A DNA stretch of 17,289 nt from Burkholderiaceae bacterium (GCA_947470165.1 CANISN010000012.1:1-17289); one strand, 5' to 3'; shown: positions 1 through 9,746, counted from the stretch's first letter. Translations and numbers: made by a program. The notes: a model not told the origin generated them from the sequence alone.

Positions 1-671
1 AAAAACTGACGCTGACGGGTATTTTAATTACCCATCACCACGCTGATCATACCGGTGGCATTCTGGCTTTATTAAAGGCTTTACACGCTGATGTGCCGGT
101 ATATGGCCCAGCGGCGATTGATATTCCAGGCCGCACTAATGCCATGATGGAGGGCGACAAGATTGAAGTGGCCGCACCGCGTGTCAGCCTTGAGGTATAT
201 GAGGTACCTGGCCATACCTTGAGCCATATTGCTTACTTTGCGAATATGCAAGCGAATACAGCCGAACCAATGTTGTTCTGTGGCGATACCTTGTTTGCTT
301 CTGGCTGCGGTCGTCTGTTTGAGGGCACCCCAACGCAAATGAGCCAGTCTCTAGCCAAATTTATTGCTTTACCAAAAAATACTCAGGTGTATTGCACTCA
401 TGAATACACTTTATCGAACATTCGGTTTGCCTTGGCGGTTGAGCCGAATAACGCGAACTTAATCACTTGGGCGCAGACGGCTAAAGCGCTGCGTGAGCAA
501 AACTTGCCTACCTTACCAACTACCATTGGTCAGGAGTTACAAGTCAATCCCTTTATGCGTTGCGATCAAAAAGATGTGATTGATGCAGCCTTAAAAGTCT
601 CTGGTGAAAAATCCCTTCCCACTCCCGCACATGTCTTAGCAGTGATTCGTGCCTGGAAGGATGGTTTCTGA
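1..671 (+). CDS. gloB: Hydroxyacylglutathione hydrolase (glyoxalase II), 5' end cut by window
   Basis: Hydrolyses S-D-lactoylglutathione to D-lactate and glutathione, the second step of cytosolic methylglyoxal detoxification. The frame is open from base 3 and gives 222 residues; about 45-50 N-terminal residues lie outside the window. Seen: the metallo-beta-lactamase metal motif HHHADH at fragment residues 11-16, then GHTLSH, then CGDTLF with the bridging aspartate, then CTHEYT with the last histidine ligand. The C-terminal HAGH domain follows, with the typical LPTTIGQELQVNPFMR stretch. All metal ligands expected after the first motif are present, so the enzyme looks intact. The TGA stop overlaps the ATG of the next gene by one base (TGATG), which suggests translational coupling to mltD. 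Confidence 0.94.
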   Translation, partial: KLTLTGILITHHHADHTGGILALLKALHADVPVYGPAAIDIPGRTNAMMEGDKIEVAAPRVSLEVYEVPGHTLSHIAYFANMQANTAEPMLFCGDTLFASGCGRLFEGTPTQMSQSLAKFIALPKNTQVYCTHEYTLSNIRFALAVEPNNANLITWAQTAKALREQNLPTLPTTIGQELQVNPFMRCDQKDVIDAALKVSGEKSLPTPAHVLAVIRAWKDGF

Positions 672-2080
672 TGGCGTGGCGTTATGCGGCGATATTGCTG
701 CTTGCTGCACTTTCAGGATGCGCGAGCACTGGAGACTGGTCTTCTGATACTCCAACTCGAAGTGATCCGCGCGCTGACAAAGCAAAGAGTGTGAATTTAC
801 AGACTCAATCTGTGAGTGATGTGTATGCGCCATCGAGTAATTTATGGATCCGAATTCGGGATGGCTTTGAGATGGAGCCCATGAACACGCCGCTAGAGAT
901 TGAGCAGGTCCGTTGGTTGAGTGCGCGCCCCGATTACGTTAATCGCTCCATGCTGCGCTCCTCGCGCTATCTGTTTTATATTGTTCAAGAGGTCAACGCT
1001 CGCAAGATGCCAACAGAGATTGCACTGCTTCCTTTTGTCGAGAGTGCCTTTGTGACGCATGCTAAATCGAGTGCGAAGGCGATGGGCTTGTGGCAATTTA
1101 TGCCCGCAACTGGAAAAGATTTTCGCTTGACGCAAAATGTATTTAGGGATGAGCGTAGGGATGTATTGCAATCGACCGATGCTGCACTAGATTATTTACA
1201 ACGCCTTTACAAACAATTCGGCAGTTGGGATTTGGCTTTGGCTGCATACAACTGGGGTGAGGGCAATGTCTCAAAAGCCCAGAGGCGAAATCTAGCTGCA
1301 GGACTTCCAACGAATTACCTGAGCCTGAAAATGCCCAATGAGACTCGCAACTATGTGCCGAAGTTGATGGCGTATCGACAGATTGTTTTGGATCCTCAGG
1401 CCTACGGCATTGTCTTACCTGAGCTAGAAAACCATCCATACTTTGTGGCGTTAGATGTTGGATCCGATATTGATGTTGCATTAGTTATTAAATTAAGTGA
1501 AATTCCAGAAGATGAGTTTCATAGTCTGAATCCCTCGTTTAATAAGCCGGTAATCTTGAGTAATGCCAATCAGCAGATTTTGCTGCCATTTGGGCATGCA
1601 GAAATCTTCCAAGAAAATCTGAAGAAATACACTCTGCCACTTTCTTCTTGGACTGCCGTTCGGGTTTCTAAAACCGAATCAGTGGATATGGCAGCCAAAA
1701 CGCTTGGAGTCAATGCGGAAGCTTTGCGCGAGGTCAATGGCATTCCCAAGGGTATGCGCATCAGAGCAGGATCGACTATATTAATTCCTAAAACCAATCA
1801 GGGTGCGGGAGATATTTCACTCGCGATGGCTGAAAGTGGCAGCCTCAATCTAGTGAAATCTGCGCCTGGAGGACCTCAAAAGTGTGCAAAAGGGGCTAAA
1901 TGCCCGGTGGCAAAGCCCGGCGCAGGGGCAACTAAGGGTAATTCTTCTGCAAAAAATGTTGCATCTCAGCATAAATCCGCATCGACAGGACTTGCAAAAT
2001 CTGCGAAAAATGGATCTACGAAAGCACCTAACCCCACAGTCAAGACATCTGAAGGCAAAGGGGTTAGCAAAATGCAGTAA
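671..2080 (+). CDS. mltD: Membrane-bound lytic murein transglycosylase D (lipoprotein)
   Basis: Cleaves the MurNAc-GlcNAc bond of peptidoglycan non-hydrolytically, giving 1,6-anhydro ends; acts in the periplasm at the outer membrane. Seen in 469 residues: a lipoprotein signal with lipobox LSGC (Cys17); a family 1 SLT domain at about 110-235 with catalytic Glu124 in PFVESAF, then GLWQFMPATG, AYNWGEG (192-198) and NYVPK (227-231); one recognisable LysM-like repeat at about 326-373 ending in ILIP. Residues 374-469 form a Lys/Ala/Ser/Gly-rich, probably disordered tail containing KCAKGAKC. E. coli MltD carries two LysM repeats, so the tail may replace further cell-wall binding modules (inference). 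The start overlaps the gloB stop; no closer alternative start is needed. Confidence 0.9.
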   Translation: MAWRYAAILLLAALSGCASTGDWSSDTPTRSDPRADKAKSVNLQTQSVSDVYAPSSNLWIRIRDGFEMEPMNTPLEIEQVRWLSARPDYVNRSMLRSSRYLFYIVQEVNARKMPTEIALLPFVESAFVTHAKSSAKAMGLWQFMPATGKDFRLTQNVFRDERRDVLQSTDAALDYLQRLYKQFGSWDLALAAYNWGEGNVSKAQRRNLAAGLPTNYLSLKMPNETRNYVPKLMAYRQIVLDPQAYGIVLPELENHPYFVALDVGSDIDVALVIKLSEIPEDEFHSLNPSFNKPVILSNANQQILLPFGHAEIFQENLKKYTLPLSSWTAVRVSKTESVDMAAKTLGVNAEALREVNGIPKGMRIRAGSTILIPKTNQGAGDISLAMAESGSLNLVKSAPGGPQKCAKGAKCPVAKPGAGATKGNSSAKNVASQHKSASTGLAKSAKNGSTKAPNPTVKTSEGKGVSKMQ

Positions 2081-2113
2081 TTCCAGATATTTTATTTACT
2101 TGTTAGGTTGACC

Positions 2114-3997
2114 ATGTCCTATAAATCAGAACACGAACGCTCCATTAAAGATCCAGACGGCTTCTGGGGCGAGCAAGCAAAACTTATTCACTGGGAAAAG
2201 CCCTTTAATAAAGTTCTAGATTATGCAAACCCTCCGTTCGCAACTTGGTTTGAGGGTGGCTTAACCAATCTCTGCTACAACGCAGTCGATCGCCATCTCA
2301 AAGATCGCTCCGATCAAATTGCTTTGGTTGCTGTTTCAACTGAAACTAATCTAGAAAAAGCATATACATACAAAGAGCTTTACGAAGAAGTCAATCGGAT
2401 GGCGGCAATGTATCAGGCCAACGGGGTTCAAAAGGGTGACCGCGTTTTGATTTATATGCCAATGATCGCCGAGGCTTGCTTTGCAATGCTGGCTTGTGCA
2501 CGCATTGGTGCCATACATTCGGTTGTGTTTGGTGGCTTTGCCTCTCACAGCTTGGCATCGCGGATTGATGATGCAAAACCAAAAATGATTGTGACTGCCG
2601 AGGCGGGTGCTCGTAGCGGTAAACCGGTTCCTTACAAGCCTTTATTAGATGAGGCAATTACGCTTGCAACCCATAAGCCTAAAAAAGTAATTATCGTCAA
2701 TCGTGGCTTGACTGAGTTCACTACGGTAGCTGGTCGTGACTTGGACTATGCCGCTGAACGTCAAAAACATCTCAATGATTTAGTGCCTATTGAGTGGGTT
2801 GATGCCACCCATACCTCGTATATTTTGTATACCTCTGGAACAACTGGTAAGCCGAAGGGCGTGCAGCGTGATACAGGTGGCTATGCGGTTGCCTTGGCCT
2901 CGACCATGAAGCATATCTTCTGTGGCAACCCCGGCGAGACCATGTTTTGTACATCCGATATTGGTTGGGTTGTTGGTCATAGCTATATTATTTATGCACC
3001 ATTGCTAAACGGTATGGCCACCATTCTTTATGAAGGTACACCACTACGTCCTGATGCGGGTATTTGGTGGCAGCTAGTGGAGAAGTACAAAGTGTCGGTG
3101 ATGTTCTCTGCTCCGACCGCAGTGCGTGTTTTGAAGAAGCAAGATCCTACCTTTCTTACTAAATACGATCTCTCCAGCTTACGGGCTTTGTTCTTGGCAG
3201 GCGAGCCCTTGGACGAGCCAACAGCCACTTGGATTCATGATGCGATTAAGAAACCGATCGTCGATAACTACTGGCAGACAGAAACAGGTTGGCCTATGCT
3301 GGCAATTCAGCGTGGTGTAGAAGTCATGCCACATAAGTTTGGTTCACCTGGTGTTCCATCATTTGGCTACAACATGAAACTCTTGGACGATGCGAGCTCT
3401 GAAGAGTTGGGACCAAATCAAAAAGGAGTGATTGCGATTGAAGGCCCCTTGCCTCCAGGTTGCATGCAAACGGTTTGGGGTGATGACAAACGCTTTGTCA
3501 GCACCTATTGGGAGACTATTCCCGGCAAGATGATTTACTCCACATTTGACTGGGGCATTAAAGACGAAGATGGCTACTTCTTTATCTTGGGTCGAACCGA
3601 TGACGTGATTAATGTCGCCGGGCACCGTTTAGGCACCCGCGAGATCGAAGAAAGTATTTCTAGCCACCCCAATATCTCTGAGGTAGCGGTGGTGGGTATT
3701 GAGGACAAACTCAAAGGTCAGGCAGCGATTGCTTTTGTGATTCCGAAGGATGCTTCAAATACCGCTACTCTAGAAGCGGAATGTATGAAGACAGTAGATA
3801 AGACCTTGGGTGCGATTGCTCGACCAGGACGTGTTTACGTAGTCACTCTTTTGCCCAAGACGCGTTCTGGAAAGATTGTTCGTCGCGCACTTCAGGCTGT
3901 TGCTGAAGGGCGCGATCCTGGTGATATCAGCACCATGGAAGATCAAACTGTTTTAGCTCAAATCAAGATCATCATCGAGCAAAGCGCAAAGCCCTAA
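2114..3997 (+). CDS. prpE: Propionate-CoA ligase (propionyl-CoA synthetase)
   Basis: ATP-dependent activation of propionate (and probably acetate) to the acyl-CoA through an acyl-adenylate; cytosolic, feeding the methylcitrate cycle or central metabolism. ANL superfamily: P-loop YTSGTTGKPKG at 239-249 followed by VQRDTGGY, YWQTETG at 386-392, hinge GRTDDVINVAGHR at 493-505, and catalytic Lys587 in SGKIVRR. The N-terminus (SIKDPDGFW, PPFATWF, TNLCYNAVDRH) and the 627-residue length fit PrpE better than AcsA (about 650). The ATG at 2114 is preferred: AGG at 2105-2107 lies 6 bases upstream, and MSYK fits family N-termini. The in-frame TTG at 2108 abuts that AGG and would leave no spacer. Lys587 is the acetylation site known in homologues. 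No prp genes flank it. Acetyl-CoA synthetase is the less likely alternative. Confidence 0.85.
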   Translation: MSYKSEHERSIKDPDGFWGEQAKLIHWEKPFNKVLDYANPPFATWFEGGLTNLCYNAVDRHLKDRSDQIALVAVSTETNLEKAYTYKELYEEVNRMAAMYQANGVQKGDRVLIYMPMIAEACFAMLACARIGAIHSVVFGGFASHSLASRIDDAKPKMIVTAEAGARSGKPVPYKPLLDEAITLATHKPKKVIIVNRGLTEFTTVAGRDLDYAAERQKHLNDLVPIEWVDATHTSYILYTSGTTGKPKGVQRDTGGYAVALASTMKHIFCGNPGETMFCTSDIGWVVGHSYIIYAPLLNGMATILYEGTPLRPDAGIWWQLVEKYKVSVMFSAPTAVRVLKKQDPTFLTKYDLSSLRALFLAGEPLDEPTATWIHDAIKKPIVDNYWQTETGWPMLAIQRGVEVMPHKFGSPGVPSFGYNMKLLDDASSEELGPNQKGVIAIEGPLPPGCMQTVWGDDKRFVSTYWETIPGKMIYSTFDWGIKDEDGYFFILGRTDDVINVAGHRLGTREIEESISSHPNISEVAVVGIEDKLKGQAAIAFVIPKDASNTATLEAECMKTVDKTLGAIARPGRVYVVTLLPKTRSGKIVRRALQAVAEGRDPGDISTMEDQTVLAQIKIIIEQSAKP

Positions 3998-4017
3998 AAC
4001 TAGCTCTGTATTCGATA

Positions 4018-4053
4018 AATCAAGCCCTTAGTCGCATGACTGAGGGCTTGATT
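4018..4053 (+). terminator. 16-bp hairpin downstream of prpE
   Basis: Inverted repeat with arms at 4018-4033 and 4038-4053, 16 bp with one G-U wobble and a four-base GCAT loop. It begins 20 bases after the prpE stop. The tract after it (ATTACC) is not U-rich, so it may be a weak intrinsic terminator or an RNA-stabilising 3' hairpin. It isolates prpE from the carA promoter region. Confidence 0.55.
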
Positions 4054-4101
4054 ACCTTGCGAGCCACATTGGCTGGGAATCCAAGGGTTTATACGCAAAA
4101 C

Positions 4102-4110
4102 TGGTATCAT
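4102..4110 (+). promoter_or_regulatory. Candidate extended -10 promoter for carA
   Basis: TGGTATCAT is an extended -10 (TGn followed by TATCAT, 5 of 6 to TATAAT). No convincing -35 lies 16-18 bases upstream, which extended -10 promoters tolerate. It would start transcription near 4117 and give a leader of about 115 bases before carA. The leader (about 4117-4232) shows no riboswitch I recognise; it ends in a GT-rich stretch and the small ORF listed separately. Confidence 0.33.
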
Positions 4111-4209
4111 TTAAACGTTCAAAACTTAATAAATTACCCTAGCGCTTAAAGACACTCACCTCCCGCACAAACAGTCCTGGGTTGGTCTTTTTGGGGTTTT
4201 GAGCGTCGG

Positions 4210-4278
4210 ATGGAGCAGGGACTGGAGATGGTTTGTCACCCTTGCTTCCTTCTTTTCCTCCTGCCGTATTGGCCTTAG
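4210..4278 (+). other. Possible 22-codon upstream ORF overlapping the carA start
   Basis: ATG at 4210 opens a 22-codon frame ending in TAG at 4276-4278, in a different frame from carA. It covers the carA ribosome-binding site (GGAG, 4224-4227) and TTG start. The peptide ([11 protein letters not shown] then [10 protein letters not shown]) is hydrophobic at its end. Its own Shine-Dalgarno is weak (GAG at 4201-4203). A second ATG at 4228 is in the same frame. It may be chance; it is listed because any ribosome using it would cross the carA start. Confidence 0.2.
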
Positions 4279-5435
4279 CCGACGGCACTATATTCCCCGG
4301 TCTTAGTATTGGCGCCGCTGGCGAAACTACCGGCGAAGTCGTTTTTAATACCGCATTAACTGGCTATCAAGAAATCATTACTGATCCGAGTTACGCACGC
4401 CAAATCGTAACCTTGACCTATCCCCATATTGGTAATGTTGGGGTAAACGTTCAAGATGCAGAGTCTAATCAAATTCATGCTGCTGGTTTGGTGGTGAAAG
4501 ATCTCTCTAAGCGTGTATCGAATTTCCGCTCCGAAGAGAGTCTTGATAGCTACCTTACTAAAGCGGGAGTAGTTGGTATCTCTGGTATCGATACCCGTAA
4601 GCTTACCCGTATTCTGCGTGACAAAGGCGCTCAGTCTGGCTCGATTGTTGCTGGCAAGATGGGTGATGACTTAGAGACTCTCGGCAAGAAAGCCTTGGAG
4701 TTAGCCAAAGCCTTCCCTGGCATGTCTGGTTTAGATCTAGCCAAAGTAGTGACAACAAAATCTGCTTACCAATGGCGTGAAGCCGAGTGGGACCTGCATG
4801 GCCATGATGGCAAGCCTGCTTACAGAACTTTAGATGCTAGCAAGCCGATCAAAAAAGTGGTTGCCTATGACTTTGGTGTAAAGCGTAATATTTTGCGTAT
4901 GCTCACTGAGCGTGGTTGCGAGTTAACTATCGTTCCTGCACAGACTAGCGCTGCTGAAGTATTGGCAATGAAGCCCGATGGCGTGTTTTTATCAAATGGC
5001 CCTGGTGATCCTGGCCCCTGTGATTACGCCATTGCTGCCGCTAAAGAAATTATTGAAAAAGGCATTCCGACCTTTGGTATTTGCTTAGGCCACCAAATCA
5101 TGGGCTTGGCAGCAGGAGCTAAAACATTGAAGATGAAGTTTGGCCATCATGGCGCAAATCACCCTGTAAAAGATTTAGATACTGGGCGCGTAGCGATTAC
5201 CTCGCAGAATCATGGCTTTGCAGTCGACGCCAATACCTTGCCTGACAACATCCGAATTACGCATATTTCCTTATTTGATGGATCTTTGCAAGGCCTTGCA
5301 TGGAAAGATAGGCCTGCTTTGTGTTTCCAGGGTCATCCTGAAGCCTCGCCAGGCCCTCATGACATTGCCTATTTATTTGATCGTTTTATGGGGCTCATGA
5401 ATGCTAGCGCTGTTGGTAATAAGGGGGGTAAATAA
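4233..5435 (+). CDS. carA: Carbamoyl-phosphate synthase small (glutaminase) subunit
   Basis: Hydrolyses glutamine and channels ammonia to CarB for carbamoyl phosphate, shared by pyrimidine and arginine synthesis. 400 residues: CPSase small-chain N-domain ([21 protein letters not shown], about 34-54), then a class I glutamine amidotransferase domain with nucleophile Cys284 in FGICLGHQ and His368/Glu370 in FQGHPE. No ATG is possible: the frame is closed by TGA at 4200 and the first usable start is TTG 4233, with GGAG 5 bases upstream. A second TTG at 4242 gives MLPSFPP, also plausible from family N-termini but 14 bases from that GGAG. The stop overlaps carB by one base (TAATG), consistent with 1:1 coupled synthesis of the two subunits. 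Confidence 0.95.
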   Translation: MSPLLPSFPPAVLALADGTIFPGLSIGAAGETTGEVVFNTALTGYQEIITDPSYARQIVTLTYPHIGNVGVNVQDAESNQIHAAGLVVKDLSKRVSNFRSEESLDSYLTKAGVVGISGIDTRKLTRILRDKGAQSGSIVAGKMGDDLETLGKKALELAKAFPGMSGLDLAKVVTTKSAYQWREAEWDLHGHDGKPAYRTLDASKPIKKVVAYDFGVKRNILRMLTERGCELTIVPAQTSAAEVLAMKPDGVFLSNGPGDPGPCDYAIAAAKEIIEKGIPTFGICLGHQIMGLAAGAKTLKMKFGHHGANHPVKDLDTGRVAITSQNHGFAVDANTLPDNIRITHISLFDGSLQGLAWKDRPALCFQGHPEASPGPHDIAYLFDRFMGLMNASAVGNKGGK

Positions 5436-8400
5436 TGCCTAAGCGTAGCGATATTAAGAGCATTCTGATTATTGGTGCTGGTCCTATTGTGATTGGTCAG
5501 GCTTGTGAGTTTGACTATTCTGGCGCACAAGCTTGCAAAGCTTTGCGTGACGAAGGTTACAAAGTTATTTTAGTAAACAGTAATCCCGCAACCATCATGA
5601 CTGATCCAGAGATGGCCGATGTAACTTACATTGAGCCTATTACCTGGGAAGTGGTGGAGCGCATTATTGCCACAGAAAAGCCGGATGCGATTTTGCCAAC
5701 GATGGGCGGACAAACTGCTTTGAACTGTGCGCTGGATTTGCATCGACATGGTGTTCTTAAAAAATACGGTTGCGAACTGATTGGCGCTTCACCAGAAGCA
5801 ATTGATAAAGCCGAAGATCGTCAGAAATTTAAAAATGCGATGACCAAAATTGGTCTGGGTTCTGCGAAGTCTGGCATTGCGCATTCGATGGACGAAGCGC
5901 ATGAAGTGCAGCAAAGCATTCAGAAGGAAACGGACAGCTTAGGTTTCCCGGTAGTGATTCGTCCTTCATTCACGATGGGCGGATCAGGCGGTGGTATCGC
6001 TTATAACCGTGAAGAGTTCGAAGAGATTTGTAAGCGTGGCTTAGATTTATCTCCAACTCGCGAGCTCTTAATTGAAGAGTCTCTCTTGGGCTGGAAAGAG
6101 TTTGAGATGGAAGTGGTTCGTGACCGCGCCGATAACTGCATCATCGTTTGCTCAATTGAGAACTTAGACCCAATGGGTGTGCATACGGGTGACTCCATTA
6201 CGGTTGCTCCTGCACAGACGCTAACCGATAAAGAATATCAAATCATGCGTAATGCATCGATTGCGGTATTGCGTGAAATCGGTGTTGATACTGGCGGTTC
6301 GAACGTACAGTTCTCAATCAATCCCGTTGATGGTCGCATGATCGTCATCGAGATGAACCCGCGCGTTTCTCGTTCCTCTGCTTTAGCTTCTAAAGCAACA
6401 GGCTTCCCCATCGCCAAGATTGCTGCGAAGCTGGCGGTTGGCTACACCTTAGATGAGTTGAAGAACGACATCACCGGTGGTGCAACCCCAGCATCCTTTG
6501 AGCCTTCAATTGATTACGTAGTGACGAAGATCCCCCGTTTTGCGTTTGAGAAATTTCCCCAAGCAGATTCACGTTTAACCACGCAGATGAAATCCGTAGG
6601 CGAGGTGATGGCAATTGGCCGTACCTTCCAAGAGTCTTTCCAGAAGGCACTCCGTGGCTTAGAGGTTGGTGTTGATGGCTTAGATGAATTTTCTACTGAT
6701 CTTGATGACATCATTCAAGAAATTGGTGAGCCTGGACCAGATCGTATTTGGTATTTAGCTGATGCATTCCGAATGGGTATGGGTCTTGATGAGATTTATC
6801 ATGAGACTAAGATCGATCCTTGGTTCTTGGAACAGATCGAAGAACTCATCACGATGGAAACCGAGCTGAAGCTACGCAAGATCGATAGCTTGTCAGCTCC
6901 GGAGTTGCGTTTCATTAAGCAAAAAGGATTCTCTGATCGTCGCTTGGCGAAGTTAATGGGCGTAGACGCCTCATCTGTTCGAGCTGCGCGCCATCGCTTA
7001 AAAGTAGTGCCTGTGTACAAGCGGGTAGATACCTGTGCTGCTGAGTTTTCAACCAACACAGCGTATTTGTATTCCACTTATGAAGCAGAGCATGGTGAGT
7101 GTGAATCTCAGCCAAGCACTAAAGATAAGATCATGGTGCTCGGTGGTGGACCAAATCGCATTGGTCAAGGCATTGAGTTTGACTATTGTTGTGTTCATGC
7201 TGCATTAGCAATGCGTGAAGATGGTTATGAAACTATTATGGTTAATTGCAACCCAGAAACAGTTTCTACTGACTACGATACTTCCGATCGTTTGTATTTT
7301 GAGCCATTGACCTTGGAAGATGTTCTCGAGATCGTTGCGATTGAAAAGCCTAAAGGGGTGATCGTGCAGTACGGCGGACAGACTCCCTTGAAATTGGCTT
7401 TGGATCTTGAGGCCAATGGTGTGCCGATTATCGGCACATCCCCTGACATGATTGATGCAGCAGAAGATCGTGAGCGTTTTCAGAAGTTATTACATGAGTT
7501 GAATTTGCGTCAACCGCCAAATCGGACAGCACGTGCCGAAGATGAAGCTCTGAAGCTTGCTGAAGAAATTGGTTACCCACTGGTAGTGCGTCCTTCCTAT
7601 GTATTGGGTGGTCGTGCCATGGAAATCGTTCATGATGGTCGTGATCTTGAGCGCTATATGCGTGAGGCAGTCAAGGTTTCTCATGACTCACCAGTCCTAC
7701 TAGATCGCTTCTTGAATGATGCAATTGAATGTGACGTTGACTGTATTAGCGATGGCCAACAGGTATTTATCGGTGGTGTGATGGAACATATTGAGCAAGC
7801 CGGTGTTCACTCCGGCGACTCTGCGTGCTCATTACCGCCATACTCTTTATCTGATGAGACCATTGCAGAAATCAAGCGCCAAACTGCGGCAATGGCAAAA
7901 GGTCTTAATGTGGTTGGTTTAATGAACGTCCAGTTTGCAATTCAGAATGTCGATGGCAAAGATGTTATCTATGTGCTTGAAGTTAACCCCCGCGCTTCCC
8001 GAACTGTGCCGTTTGTCTCTAAGGCGACTGGTTTACAGTTGGCTAAGATTGCAGCTCGCTGCATGGTAGGTCAAACTTTGGAGCAGCAGGGTATCAAACA
8101 TGAAGTGAAACCTGCTTATTTCTCTGTGAAAGAAGCGGTATTCCCATTCAATAAGTTCCCCGGCATTGATCCAATCCTGGGGCCAGAGATGCGTTCTACC
8201 GGTGAAGTAATGGGCGTTGGTAAGACTTTCGGTGAGGCCTTGTTTAAGTCTCAGTTAGGCGCTGGTATCAAGTTGCCTAAGAGTGGCACCGTGCTTTTAA
8301 CCGTAAAGGATAGCGATAAACCGAAAGCGGTAGAAGTCGCTAAGCTCTTGCATCAATTGGGATTTCCTATGGTAGCAACCAAGGGCACTGCTGCTGCAAT

Positions 8401-8698
8401 CGAGGCGGCTGGTTTAGCGGTTCGCGTTGTTAATAAAGTGAAGGATGGTCGTCCACACATTGTCGATTTAATCAAGAATGGTGAGATTTCACTCGTATTT
8501 ACTACCGTCGATGAGACCCGGACGGCTATTGCGGATTCACGCTCCATTCGTACTAGCGCTCAAGCTAATAATGTGACTTACTACACCACAATTAGTGCGG
8601 CGCGCGCAGTAATGGATGGTTTGATGGCATCACAGAATGGCAAGAAAGAGTCGCTTGAAGTATATTCATTGCAGAATCTGCATAAGACTCTCAATTAA
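5435..8698 (+). CDS. carB: Carbamoyl-phosphate synthase large subunit
   Basis: Makes carbamoyl phosphate from bicarbonate, two ATP and ammonia delivered by CarA. 1087 residues, near the 1073 of E. coli. Seen: two homologous synthetase halves, each opening with a conserved block ([17 protein letters not shown] at 21-37; [17 protein letters not shown] in the second half). ATP-grasp signatures are [15 protein letters not shown] (176-190) and [10 protein letters not shown] (306-315), repeated as [14 protein letters not shown] and [10 protein letters not shown]. An oligomerisation segment lies between the halves, and a C-terminal MGS-like allosteric domain spans about 950-1085. UMP inhibition and ornithine activation are known for the E. 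coli enzyme; whether they apply here cannot be read off. GGGG at 5423-5428 serves as ribosome-binding site within the end of carA. Confidence 0.98.
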   Translation: MPKRSDIKSILIIGAGPIVIGQACEFDYSGAQACKALRDEGYKVILVNSNPATIMTDPEMADVTYIEPITWEVVERIIATEKPDAILPTMGGQTALNCALDLHRHGVLKKYGCELIGASPEAIDKAEDRQKFKNAMTKIGLGSAKSGIAHSMDEAHEVQQSIQKETDSLGFPVVIRPSFTMGGSGGGIAYNREEFEEICKRGLDLSPTRELLIEESLLGWKEFEMEVVRDRADNCIIVCSIENLDPMGVHTGDSITVAPAQTLTDKEYQIMRNASIAVLREIGVDTGGSNVQFSINPVDGRMIVIEMNPRVSRSSALASKATGFPIAKIAAKLAVGYTLDELKNDITGGATPASFEPSIDYVVTKIPRFAFEKFPQADSRLTTQMKSVGEVMAIGRTFQESFQKALRGLEVGVDGLDEFSTDLDDIIQEIGEPGPDRIWYLADAFRMGMGLDEIYHETKIDPWFLEQIEELITMETELKLRKIDSLSAPELRFIKQKGFSDRRLAKLMGVDASSVRAARHRLKVVPVYKRVDTCAAEFSTNTAYLYSTYEAEHGECESQPSTKDKIMVLGGGPNRIGQGIEFDYCCVHAALAMREDGYETIMVNCNPETVSTDYDTSDRLYFEPLTLEDVLEIVAIEKPKGVIVQYGGQTPLKLALDLEANGVPIIGTSPDMIDAAEDRERFQKLLHELNLRQPPNRTARAEDEALKLAEEIGYPLVVRPSYVLGGRAMEIVHDGRDLERYMREAVKVSHDSPVLLDRFLNDAIECDVDCISDGQQVFIGGVMEHIEQAGVHSGDSACSLPPYSLSDETIAEIKRQTAAMAKGLNVVGLMNVQFAIQNVDGKDVIYVLEVNPRASRTVPFVSKATGLQLAKIAARCMVGQTLEQQGIKHEVKPAYFSVKEAVFPFNKFPGIDPILGPEMRSTGEVMGVGKTFGEALFKSQLGAGIKLPKSGTVLLTVKDSDKPKAVEVAKLLHQLGFPMVATKGTAAAIEAAGLAVRVVNKVKDGRPHIVDLIKNGEISLVFTTVDETRTAIADSRSIRTSAQANNVTYYTTISAARAVMDGLMASQNGKKESLEVYSLQNLHKTLN

Positions 8699-8716
8699 TC
8701 TAAGTTAGGTAGAAGC

Positions 8717-9193
8717 ATGAGCACAATTCCAATTACCAGGCATGGCGCAGAACTTCTCAAGGAGGAGTTACATCGTCTTAAGCATATCGAGCGCCCATCA
8801 GTGATTAATGCCATCTCTGAGGCGCGCGCTCAGGGCGATCTCTCTGAGAATGCAGAGTACGATGCAGCGAAAGAGAAGCAGGGCTTTATTGAGGGCCGTA
8901 TACAGGAGCTTGAAGGTAAGCTTTCGGCTGCCCAGATCATTGATCCTGCCAGCCTTGATGTTAATGGACGTGTGGTGTTTGGTGCTACCGTGGATCTTGA
9001 GGATCTCGAAGATGGCACTAAGCTCACCTATCAAATCGTGGGCGATGATGAAGCGGATATCGCAGTAAACAAGATTTCGATTAGCTCCCCAATTGCTCGT
9101 GCCTTAATTGGCAAAGAAGAGGGCGATGTAGTTTCGGTTCAAGCCCCTGGCGGTAATCGCGAAGTAGAAATTCTTGCGGTTCGTTATATCTAA
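8717..9193 (+). CDS. greA: Transcription elongation factor GreA
   Basis: Enters the RNA polymerase secondary channel and stimulates cleavage of backtracked transcripts. 158 residues, the usual length. The N-terminal coiled coil carries the acidic tip [14 protein letters not shown] with Asp41 and Glu44, the residues that place the catalytic magnesium. The C-terminal FKBP-like domain ends with [16 protein letters not shown] and VEILAVRYI. It begins 18 bases after carB with AGG at 8706-8708 upstream of its ATG, so it is probably co-transcribed with carAB. Confidence 0.97.
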   Translation: MSTIPITRHGAELLKEELHRLKHIERPSVINAISEARAQGDLSENAEYDAAKEKQGFIEGRIQELEGKLSAAQIIDPASLDVNGRVVFGATVDLEDLEDGTKLTYQIVGDDEADIAVNKISISSPIARALIGKEEGDVVSVQAPGGNREVEILAVRYI

Positions 9194-9212
9194 TCAGTAG
9201 TAAAAAATCAAT

Positions 9213-9725
9213 ATGAAGACTCTAAATGCTCCAAGTCATATGGGGGCTCAAAGACTCTTTATTTTAATTGCCGGCTTATGGGTGGGCGGCTTGCTTACCG
9301 TGGGCTATTTGGTAGCCCCAGCCATCTTTAGCACTATGACCGATCGACAAGCGGCTGGTATGGTTGCCGGTAGTATCTTTCGCTTAGAGGCTTGCCTCAG
9401 CGTCATTGTATGCATCGGCCTAATCATTCTTGCTAACCTTTTGGTGAAGCGTGGTCTTGATCAATTCAGAATCATTCGCTGGCTTTTACTGGCAATGCTG
9501 TTTTGCTCAGTTACTGCGGCCTTTGTCTTTATTCCCTGGATGAACTCATTAAGAGATCAAGCCCTTGCCCAAGGTATGCCAGTAATGCTTTCTCCCTCGG
9601 CTACTATATTCGGAAGATTACATGGTGCTTCTAGCATTCTGTTTCTGCTGCAGAGTATTTTTGGAATTTTTCTAGTTTGGCGTTTAAGTAAAAATCAATA
9701 TCAGCATCAGCAACAACATCAATAA
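9213..9725 (+). CDS. DUF4149 family four-helix membrane protein
   Basis: Function unknown. 170 residues with four predicted transmembrane segments at about 14-35, 59-78, 89-108 and 137-158, in the inner membrane. The spacing and the FGRLHGASS motif (133-141) match the DUF4149/TMEM205-like family. It ends in a Gln/His-rich stretch (NQYQHQQQHQ) from CAG/CAT/CAA codons, possibly slippage-prone. It begins 19 bases after greA and probably belongs to the carAB-greA operon. No Shine-Dalgarno is evident before ATG 9213; ATG 9240 (MGAQRLF) is an alternative start, also without one. The placement between greA and yhbY is, from memory, shared by related Burkholderiales, but gives no clear function. Confidence 0.82.
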   Translation: MKTLNAPSHMGAQRLFILIAGLWVGGLLTVGYLVAPAIFSTMTDRQAAGMVAGSIFRLEACLSVIVCIGLIILANLLVKRGLDQFRIIRWLLLAMLFCSVTAAFVFIPWMNSLRDQALAQGMPVMLSPSATIFGRLHGASSILFLLQSIFGIFLVWRLSKNQYQHQQQHQ

Positions 9726-9746
9726 AAAACGCCGACTAGCGGCGTT
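9724..9746 (-). terminator. Intrinsic terminator of yhbY, possibly bidirectional
   Basis: AACGCCG (9728-9734) and CGGCGTT (9740-9746) form a 7-bp stem with a 5-base loop. Read on the minus strand, the stem is followed by a run of six U from 9729 to 9724, the classic intrinsic terminator form, 28 bases past the yhbY stop. On the plus strand the hairpin sits directly after the DUF4149 stop but lacks a good U-run, so termination from that side is less certain. Confidence 0.75.

Noticed and set aside
2108..2113. TTG start for prpE two codons upstream of ATG
   Set aside because: The AGG ribosome-binding site directly abuts the TTG with no spacer, while it lies 6 bases from ATG 2114, and MSYK fits the family N-terminus.
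4148..4190. Attenuator in the carA leader (AAAGAC with GTCTTT followed by TTGGGG)
   Set aside because: Only six mostly AT pairs with a 31-base loop; no convincing terminator or pyrimidine-sensing element.
5435..8698. Open frames on the minus strand and in other frames across carB and other genes
   Set aside because: They overlap well-conserved coding sequence, have no ribosome-binding sites and resemble no family; they are by-products of the codon use of the real genes.
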